Positions 56,801 through 64,000 of a stretch of 64,000 nt of DNA are shown here, piece by piece. Each line of letters begins with the position of its first letter. Within the stretch, counting starts at the first letter, position 1. The notes below the pieces were generated by a model that was not told where the DNA came from, searched no databases, and worked only from the letters and a program-made list of their open reading frames with translations. The position numbers and the translations under genes are program-made. The stretch covers positions 17,522,809 to 17,586,808 of the forward strand of contig CM055107.1 of assembly GCA_029204225.1 (NCBI GenBank), in the 5' to 3' direction. The DNA is from Diphasiastrum complanatum (Eukaryota > Streptophyta > Lycopodiopsida > Lycopodiales > Lycopodiaceae).

Positions 56801-58029
56801 CTAAATTTAGTTAATATCAGATCAAGTCATAGTGAAGTACAGTTGACCAAAAAATTGACTGACTTCAGTATGGTCAAATCACTATTTTTATTCAATTTCA
56901 TAGATATTATAAGAAACTGGAAAAAACTAAAAATTTCGAGTTTTCGCACTTTTAATTTTTTTAAATTTTTTTTACGTTTTCTAAAAATTCATAAAAAATT
57001 CACAATCAGTATTAAGCAATTGAAATCAAAAATTTGGTTCACTGTTCGATTCTTAATTTTACTTCATTAATGTCCATCAAGCATGCAAGACATGCGACAT
57101 TAAACTGATTTTTTACTTTACGAAATTTTACGTAAAATTCAGTGTTATCAAAATTGTCAACTATAAAATACAGTTTTGTATCTATCTGTCAGAGTACATG
57201 CGTATGACCACTCAAAACATATCTAACCAATCCATGCATGTCAGAATAACTCAGAGAAACCACATGCAGACATTCCATGCAAGCACAGTACTTCAAGATA
57301 GAAAATTGTCATGCATGCAATTAGAACAATTGGACATTTTGCCAATTTTGCTCTCAAAATTACAAACTTAAGATGCTCATATCTTTGGCTATAGGACACC
57401 AAATTGGATGCTATAAAGCTTAGTATAGAGGGAGACCCAGTGAACAAGACACTTGCCATTCATCCTGCCACCTAGGACTCACACGTGCGAGTTCAGAACA
57501 ACCAATTAAGCTGTAGGAGGGCACACTTTTTCTAGACCATATTGTCAAAAAATCGTGCAAACACTCAACCAAGCTGTAAAGTGATGATCCAAACAGTCTT
57601 AAATGATCTAAAAGAGTTCCATGAAGCCTTCATACAGATCCTACGAAGCAGTATGGGCTGAGAACCATGATTTCTTGGTTTCTAGAAGTCAAAATTGCTA
57701 CAAACTTGATGGAATTGAAACATAAGTCTCCCATCAATTTACAGGTCTGATAGCTTGTTGGGAAGGTAAAAAAGAATACAAATCATGCTGCGAAAAATCC
57801 AAGATGATCCCCTTATGGATTTAGAGAAATCCATTCCCCAAAATTCACCAAAATTGGTCAATTTTTGACACTTTTTGACTTCCTACAAACCCAATTGCTG
57901 GAATTCTTGGCTCTAATTTCTAGGACAACTTCAAAAGACTATGATTCATCTTTTCCTAGCTTCAATTGATGTTTAACAACCTCCTACCATCCAATTTCAT
58001 GAAAAAACAAGCAAAAAATCTATGTCCTG

Positions 58030-58110
58030 GGAAAAGGCTAAAAGAGAGAACTTATGTTTTGTCTGTAAGAAGCCTGGACATATGATGAAATTTTGTTCAG
58101 AAAGGAAGAA
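58030..58110 (+). pseudogene. gag: CCHC zinc knuckle fragment in element G
   Basis: Plus-strand reading WEKAKRENLCFVCKKPGH then MMKFC: CX2CX4HX4C complete. Its leading KAKRENLCFV repeats the end of the antisense gag at about 55935-55965, so the two are inverted copies of one gag gene. Confidence 0.8.
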
Positions 58111-58212
58111 AGAGTATTGAGGATGATGATTCGTGGGAGAGAGTTGATAGCATAAAGAAGAATTTCCCGAATTTTAGTTTCTAAGGATAGAAACAGTTTA
58201 AGGAGAGAAGAA

Positions 58213-58736
58213 TGTTATGTCTATGACCAGTACATAAAATACAGTATACTCCTAGTCTTGGATACACGGTACTCCAGTGAAACAAGCTGTTAGTTATGCC
58301 ACATCATACTGGACGTGACCCGAAAGTAGCTAATATCTTTGTGAGGCCCAAAACACACTAAGTGGAGTTTAGACAAGGTAATGAGACAGTGTATGCATGT
58401 GTAGAGTTATCAATAGCAATTTCTATGAATAGTTGGTCCATGCATAGGACTCTATTCTAGGTGAATCTATGTATAGGAAACATAGGGCTATGCATGGCTA
58501 TGTGCCCATGATGCATTAGGCTCTATATAAGAGGATCAAACTCGCCCTACTCCTCATCATGTTTCTTGATTTATTGACAGGCTCTCACTCTACATTCATG
58601 TTTCTTGTTCCTTGGCTTGTGGGTGAGGCTTCTAGAGATTGATTGGATGCTTCTACGTGGTTGGGTGGTTTCTCCACAGTGTGTTATCCTTTTGTGTTTA
58701 GGATTTGTAAGCAGGATCTAAGGAGCTTCCTTTATA
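58213..58736 (+). repeat. 3' LTR of element G
   Basis: 524 bp, starts TGTTATGTCTATG and ends TTCCTTTATA. It differs from the 5' LTR by point changes and small indels, such as an extra CATGTGTAGAG-like insert near 58396 and CTC near 58673. Confidence 0.92.
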
Positions 58737-58741
58737 AGAAG

Positions 58742-59282
58742 GATAGTCGAGATTAAGAACCATAAATTGTTTGGTCATGTTCAAAATAGATGCATGATTC
58801 ACGTGTCCTAAGTGATGATGCCATAATAATACTTTATTGACTAGAATAGAGGTTTTCAAGGCTTGACTAGACTCAAAATAATAATGTGCCAATCTATATA
58901 AATAAACCTGTCTCTTGTCGAGTGCAAGGATCTTATCACTCCTATCAGTAATTCTGCATTGATTAGATTCAAATTCTACCTTATGACCTAAAACTGTAAT
59001 TCTACTCACTGGTAACAGATTTGTAGAGAGTTTAGGAACACATAAAACCTTTGATAGTAATTTGAATTGATCATGCTGGAATCGCAATCTTATAGTACCT
59101 TCTCCTTCAATAGTGTGAGTACTATTGTCACCAAGATGAACAAATTTCTTTGTGCTGTAAGGAGTGTAAGAGTTGCAGATCTCACATTGATTGGTCATAT
59201 GTTGAGTTGCTCCAAAATCCAGAAACCATGAATCATCCAAAAATGCGCTTTGATCTTTGACCATGAATGCGCTTTTAACCAC
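58742..59282 (-). pseudogene. pol: Protease and pre-integrase of copia H
   Basis: SWFLDFGATQHMTNQ is the protease site; the triad reads D-F-G instead of D-S-G. Then FVHLGDNSTHTIEGEGTIRL, VLCVPKLSTNLLPVSRI, and the pre-integrase block WHHHLGHVNHASILNM. The frame is interrupted at 58741 by the nested element. Confidence 0.85.
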
Positions 59283-59379
59283 TTTGACCTAGGGAGATGA
59301 AAAGACTATGTTTGCTTGTTGACCAGGTTGCTTGGCCGCGTTCTTTGCTTGGAGAATTGGGCAATCCTTGATCTCATGG

Positions 59380-60118
59380 TTATTGCGCTTGCAATACCTA
59401 CAAAACATCTTCTTCTTCAACTGTGGATTTGATGATTGTTCTTGACGTTGAGTCTATTTCTGATTCATTGCAGCCTTCTTGGAGCTTTTCTGCTTCTGTC
59501 GCTTCAAGCCTTTGTTGACAAATAGAGCATGAAGGAGAAAGTAGACAAAGTGTCTTGACTTCATCTATTGTCTTTTTGCAGCAACATAGTGATAACTCTA
59601 GTAAGAGTTAAATCTGAGTTTGTCGATATGATCATCACCCAATTCTCATATGTAGAGGGCAAGCTTGAAAGCAATGTCATAATTGTGTCTTGATCATCTA
59701 TGACTGATCCGACAGCGGCCATCTATTGCAAAATATTCTTAAACTGGTTAATGTGACTTTGAAGAGAATCACCAGTAGACATTTTGATTGTGAAGAATTT
59801 CCTTTGTAAATGTAACTTAGTAGTTACGTCCCTCACGTCATATAGTGAGTTCAAAATGTCCCAAACGTCTCTTGACATTTTAGCTTTAGATATGCGTCCA
59901 ATATGTGTATTTGATATATTGAGGATAATAAGCGCGAGAGCTTTACCATCCTTTGATTTCCACTTTGAGTCGTCATCTTCAGATTTTACTTCTGTACCTG
60001 TAACAACATCCCATAATTCACTGGCAATTAGCAAGGTCTTCATCTTAAATTTCCACAAATAATAATTGGATCCATTCAACTTGTCTACGATAAGACCGAC
60101 TTTACTTTGAGAATCCAT
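59380..60118 (-). pseudogene. gag: Gag of copia H
   Basis: MDSQSKVGLIVDKLNGSNY begins a copia gag: WKFKMKTLLIASELWDVV, then SKAKMSRDVWDILNSLYD, LHLQRKFFTIKMSTGDSL, a TAG near 59723, then DDQDTIMTLLSSLPSTYE. The knuckle near 59385-59410 has the CRKRNNHE..CP order in broken frames. Several stops downstream of 59720. Confidence 0.85.
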
Positions 60119-60246
60119 TTGGAACTTAGTCTGTCAATTGTATCGATGATGCTAAGATGTGGTAATGCCAACAATAAGAAATCAATTCTTTGATACTAAA
60201 AGGTTGAGAAGAACGGATTGGAATCATATAAAGAAGTAGTGAAACA

Positions 60247-60303
60247 GCTCTGATACCATGATGTTGGTATCAGATAAAGAGTAATGATTTCGCTCTGATA
60301 CCA
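60247..60303. repeat. Triple primer-site cluster, partly inverted
   Basis: The minus strand has TGGTATCAGAGC at 60247-60258 and 60292-60303. The plus strand has TGGTATCAGA at 60264-60273. The inner and right copies form an inverted repeat. Confidence 0.8.
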
Positions 60304-60807
60304 TGTCGGTAAGTGGTATGCAGAAGATAGGTCTAGCTTGAAAAGAAAACCTTTCGTGCATGGCAGAATAAACTATCTTCATCTTTCCAATGCATGACTA
60401 CGCCTATCCAATTCAAACAAGACAATAGTGATAGAAATCATGTTTGAAATTAAGCATTGAAGATTATTAGACATATAATTAGTCGCAAAGAAATACAGAA
60501 ATGCATACAGTCTGAGACGAAACTGAACGCAATAAAGAATAGTATTGATTCAAAACAAAACAGAAGTAAATGAGTACAATAAGTTGCGGATTGAAGTTGT
60601 GTACTCTATGCTATCTCTTGGTAGCTAAAAATGAAAGTCTGAATTAATGTGCAATGTTGATGAGCAGTAGGCAATAGCAATCTCTAAAACAACTCTAAGA
60701 AGTGAGCTAGAATGCTCAAGAGCAGACTGTGTAAACACACGAGAATATGCGCAGAACTGGATAAACAATGGATGAAGATTAAAACTAAGAAGGAGAATAA
60801 TCCAACA
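60304..60807 (-). repeat. 5' LTR of copia H
   Basis: The minus strand begins TGTTGGATTATTCTCC (60807), the classic copia LTR start, and ends CTTACCGACA next to the primer site at 60292-60303. Inserted in an unknown relic gene on the same strand. Confidence 0.75.
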
Positions 60808-61480
60808 TTTTATTGAAATAGACATACATGTTTTGCTTTTGGCACGTTTGGTATTCAAGTAAACTGAAAATGTATTCGATAGTTTCCACGAATATGTCAA
60901 TGCCTATAGCAATTTTGTGATGACGTTGTTGTAAATCACGATGCGCTACACAAACACTGTCAATGATGCACAACTTTCCAATGGTCGAAGCCCAATTGAC
61001 AGCTATAGTATTTGTCGTGGGGTGTTTTCCCTGATAGATACAAGCTGCAATATTGCTCCAATGCATTTTTAGCTTTGATTCATATGAACAGACTATTTTG
61101 ATAATAAGATAACATAATGCCTGGAATACACGGTTTTGTATTTTTGAGACATCTACGAGGTCTTTTTCAAGAAAAGGCAGATGTTCACCAACCATGGAAT
61201 TGTAGTCATTTTGTGTCAATATTGAAAAACTAAAAACATCTGGAGTTTTGTACGGAATATCGAACAATGCACAAAAATGAAAAGCACCTATTGACAATCA
61301 TGTCTTTGTTTGGCGAAGTGTAATGTCTGTAGGTACATTGTTCCAAAATGAGCTATTACAAAGAACATCAATTGTCTCTTTTGTCAATGCATGATTTCGA
61401 GCTAGTTTTCCCTATATCTCCAGTATCAATGCGAGTACATATTCCATGTTGTTGTATTGTGAGTGGTGACTGACAATTTT
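60808..61480 (-). pseudogene. Unknown relic gene cut by the LTR of copia H
   Basis: A frame on the minus strand from about 61470 reads MEYVLALILEI, a TAG, KLARNHALTKETIDVLC, FWNNVPTDITLRQ, a TGA, then about 150 open codons: GAFHFCALFDIPYKTPDVF, FLEKDLVDVSKIQNRVFQAL, MHWSNIAACIYQGKHP, NWASTIGKLCIIDSV, HHKIAIGIDIFVETIEYIF. It stops at the LTR. Looks like a real protein of unknown family. The other end is bounded by the LTR of element K. Confidence 0.4.
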
Positions 61481-61499
61481 CAGAGGAGCAAAAGGACAA

Positions 61500-62322
61500 T
61501 TATGATTGTACTTATCAATCATTAAGAGTTATTGATTGCTTAATCCAAAGATCTATCAAGTTCTAGGTGCTAGATTTTGATCTAGATGCTTTACACTATG
61601 ATTTAAGCAAGAGCAATAGATCAAATGATTAAAAACATGGATGAGCGGCCTCAAACATTTGGAGGACAATACCAGTACAACCTATTTAAAGAGAGTAAAG
61701 TACACAAGCTTACAAATGCATTTCAATCATAAAAACTCAAGACAAATGTGGAAAATACAAGCAAGACTAGAATTTGCCAATGTCACATCAACTTCTCATT
61801 GATTTGGTTGATCCCTTTATAGATCAAGTACATCCACGAGCTGCGTACTATCCAGCAAGCCTTCACACGTGTGAAGAGTGCCTAGTCATCCATATCCACC
61901 AATGGGAGCCATATGTGCTCATTTCCCAAAGTTGACTATTCTCTTTAGCTAGAAAACAAAAAGCTAGTCTTCCACATTTATAGGAATATTCTCTATAAAA
62001 TAGGATCTAATGGAATCTTCTTATCTTATCATCTAGAAGCTTATCCACACGTGTGAATGGTATCTTGACATGTGTGAGTAATAACTCATTCACATGGAAG
62101 TCCAATCTATTTACATAAAGTTTGACCAATTTGACCATTTTCAAGATTACACTCAAAGGTCAATTTCACACTAGTGTAGATCAAGCTAAAATCAATCTAA
62201 CTTTATAAAAGTGACTTATGTACATTCTTTTACAGGTGGGAATAGACTCCACATGTGTGAGATCCTATCAAGATCAATTAACTTGAGATTTACAAGGTAC
62301 ATCAAGTTGGAAGTGATATTTT
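61500..62322 (-). repeat. 3' LTR of copia K (left boundary uncertain)
   Basis: Follows a purine tract (minus strand GAAGTGAGGAGGAG, 62323-62336) and starts TATTAAAATATCAC, probably a decayed TG start. Contains the 16-bp palindrome CTTCACACGTGTGAAG near 61863 and further CACACGTGTG/CATGTGTG copies near 62047, 62076 and 62251. Left end not found. Confidence 0.55.
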
Positions 62323-62339
62323 AATACTCCTCCTCACTT

Positions 62340-63208
62340 CTAACTTGGCAAGTCTAATGTACATCTATCTACAACTCCAAGAGCATCTCTTAACTTGAAA
62401 AATGAATCTTTAGCCAAAGGTTTGGTTAAGATATCATCTATGCACTCGGATGATGAAGTTGAACCTCCTTGGATTGCAGCTTCTCCCTCATAAAGTGATG
62501 AGCTAGAGTCAATATGCTTTGTTCTAGCATGGAAGATCGGATTGGTAGCAATTTGTTGAGAAGCTTGATTGTCACAATAGATGCAAGGGATCTCCTCGGC
62601 CTTTAGCACTTGAAGCTCCACCAAAAGTCTTCTTAGCCATAGGAGTTCTTTGGTTGTTGAAGTCAATGCCTTGTACTCGGCTTCACAAGAGGAAAGAGAA
62701 ATTGTATCTTGCTTTTTTGAAAGCCAAGATATCACTCCTCCACAAAGAAAAGTGACAAATGCACTTATGGATCTTCTATCCATCTTGTCTCCTGCAAAAT
62801 CTGAATCCAAAAATACTCTCAAGTACAAGTTAGATCCTTGATAGAGAATGCCAAAAAATCTAGTAGAAGAGACATATCTAAGAACTCTCTTGGCACTTTT
62901 CCAATGATGCATCAAAGGACCTTGCATATATTGACTTAACTTGCTTACACTATAACTCAAATCTGGTCTAGTGCCCATAGGGGTGTCAATCCACTTACAA
63001 TCTTTCATGCCAAACCTTTCAAGAATGGAAGTAGCATACTTTGATTGACTTATAGAAGTAAAATCACTACCTCTAGTAGCTTCTATTCCAAGTATGAACT
63101 TAGTAAGTCCTAGATCTACCATCTTGAATTCATTAGACAAGGAAGCTTTAACATTTCTTATGCCTTCACCATAATTTCCTGTCAATATGATATCATCAAC
63201 ATAAAGTA
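62340..63208 (-). pseudogene. pol: RT palm end and RNase H of copia K
   Basis: LYVDDIILTG with intact YVDD lies at 63192-63203 and is followed without a stop by VDLGLTKFILGIEATR, KYATSILERFGMKDC, then TRPDLSYSVSKLSQYMQ, HWKSAKRVLRYV, FLDSDFAGDKMDRRSISAF, VISWLSKKQDTISLSSCEAEYKAL, IYCDNQASQQIA and HARTKHID. A small deletion lies between GMKDCKWIDTPM and GTRPDLSYS, and a slip after KHID. ECIDDILTKPLAKD closes the protein. Much of Pol between DLGEA and the first RNase H block is missing. Confidence 0.88.
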
Positions 63209-64000
63209 CTAAAATGATGAATAATCTATGTCTTTAGTTTGAAGAAACCCCTTACCAACCAATCTAGCTTTGTACTTACTTATAGATCCATCTTGATTGT
63301 ACTTTAATGTATAGATCCGCTTACATGCAAATGGATTTTTCCCATATGGAAGGTGTTCAAGATTCCAAGTTTGATTATCTATCAAAGAATGAAACTCTAC
63401 TTGCAATGCATCTCTCCAAACTTGTGATCTACTTGCATCTTCATAACATGATGGCTCTTTAAGCATTGTGGTTAGAAAAGAGTAAGAGGTAGAAGGAGTT
63501 GTGTCTTCCCTTTGCTTCCCTTTCTCAAAATATGTGAGCCTTGAAGGCTCGTCCTTGCTCTTTGTGGATCTTCTCGGCTCCTTTGGAACTTGATTTTGAT
63601 CTTTCAAAAGATCATTTTCAAGAGGCTCCTGCTTGGGTGTTGCAAGATCTTCATCACCTAAGAGATGCATTTGGAGACAACTTGTAACTTTGAGATTCAT
63701 CAAATAAGACAACCTTGCTAGCTTTTACTTTCCTTGAAATAGGATCAAATATCCTATATCCTTTGCTATTTTCACTATAGCCTACAAATATTCCTTTGAA
63801 GGAAGTGGCATCTTCTTTCCTTCTTGTTTCCAAAGGAATGTGGACATATACATCCAAACACTTTAAAATCTTTTACATTGGGCTTATTGCCAAACAAAGC
63901 TTGAAATGGTGAGATCCCACCAATAGCATTACTAAGAAGCCTATCACATAAGTGATTAGCGCAAGTTATGGCCTCCCACCAAAAAGTGATGGGTAGAGAT
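63209..64000 (-). pseudogene. pol: Integrase C-terminus and front of RT of copia K
   Basis: From the edge: TCANHLCDRLLSNAI, ISPFQALFGNKPNVKDFKVFGC, then after a slip KGIFVGYSENSKGYRIFDPISRK and VVLFDES, then a second slip, the linker (EPRRSTKSKDEPSRLTYFEK), LQVEFHSLIDNQTWNLEHLP, YTLKYNQDGSISKYKARLVGKG and DIDYSS. Catalytic integrase residues lie beyond the edge. The frame ends in a TAA at 63233-63235 or nearby, before the palm. Confidence 0.88.

Larger units (their letters stand above)
54780..58736 (+). mobile_element. Nested LTR element G with target duplication AGAAG
   Basis: 5' LTR 54780-55289 and 3' LTR 58213-58736 are near-identical blocks starting TGTTATGTC. A primer site TGGTATCAAAGC follows the first (55291), and a purine tract AAGGAGAGAAGAA precedes the second. 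AGAAG at 54775-54779 and 58737-58741 is the target duplication in copia H. The interior (2.9 kb) holds a gag reading on the opposite strand and a knuckle on the plus strand, so it is rearranged. Confidence 0.93.
52729..60807 (-). mobile_element. Ty1/copia element H, split by nested element G
   Basis: Minus strand, reading from the right: LTR 60807-60304, primer sites, gag (60118), knuckle, protease, gag-pre-integrase up to 58742, then (after the nested element 54780-58736) the rest of the zinc domain, integrase, RT and part of RNase H ending at 52729. Skipping the insert and one AGAAG copy keeps the reading frame open across the junction, showing that H was coding-competent there before G inserted. 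The 3' LTR is missing. Confidence 0.88.
62323..64000 (-). mobile_element. Ty1/copia element K, integrase end to 3' LTR, cut by right window edge
   Basis: Minus-strand copia entering from the right edge: integrase C-terminal part, RT, RNase H, purine tract, LTR. One of the better preserved copies in the window. Confidence 0.9.

Overview
This window looks like nuclear DNA of a land plant with a large, repeat-rich genome. It is AT-rich and dominated by decayed Ty1/copia retrotransposons that use a TGGTATCAGAGC-type initiator-Met tRNA primer site. There are also traces of Ty3/gypsy, a non-LTR retrotransposon whose C-terminal part looks like a restriction-like endonuclease, short introns of about 90 bp with GT..AG ends, and an exon of a plant nodulin-like (NFD) transporter. 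No species can be named. The retroelement mix and low gene density would fit a fern, lycophyte or similar large genome, but that is inference. I see no rRNA or tRNA gene, CRISPR array or intact single-copy host gene.

Layout: 0-4.2 kb is copia element A (minus, running off the left edge) with a long non-coding leader. 4.86-7.89 kb holds a divergent gene pair: an unknown acidic protein ('partner', minus) and a histone H3-like gene with a long C-terminal tail (plus), separated by a CACGTG-rich two-sided promoter. 7.9-8.7 kb holds a deletion derivative of the non-LTR element and a gypsy RT scrap. 9.1-12.3 kb is copia C (plus). 12.3-15.6 kb is poorly resolved repeat debris. 15.6-19.3 kb is copia D (plus) and 19.3-21.5 kb is copia E (minus).

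21.5-25.0 kb is a second, inverted copy of the gene pair (H3-like minus, partner plus). It is followed convergently by a relic multi-exon gene with a coiled coil and a CxxC segment (25.1-27.5 kb). 28.9-29.3 kb is a palindromic repeat. 29.3-31.96 kb is copia J (minus). 32.9-38.4 kb is a non-coding retroelement (L) sharing A's leader, carrying a nested gag-only LTR element F with a 5-bp target duplication. 39.2-46.05 kb holds non-LTR fragments, a partial LTR, a (GA)n tract and a GC-rich degenerate ORF. 46.3-52.4 kb holds several unknown relic genes and the NFD exon. 52.7-60.8 kb is copia H (minus), split by nested element G with target duplication AGAAG. 60.8-61.5 kb is another unknown relic. 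61.5-64 kb is copia K (minus), running off the right edge.

The most interesting content is the duplicated H3-like/partner pair. Both copies keep the same divergent layout, both promoters carry CACGTG clusters bracketed by facing TATA boxes, both histone folds align to canonical H3 without gaps from alpha-N to alpha-3, and each fold is broken by exactly one in-frame TAG. All copies here look decayed, so the window shows a fossil of a system whose working form must be sought elsewhere.
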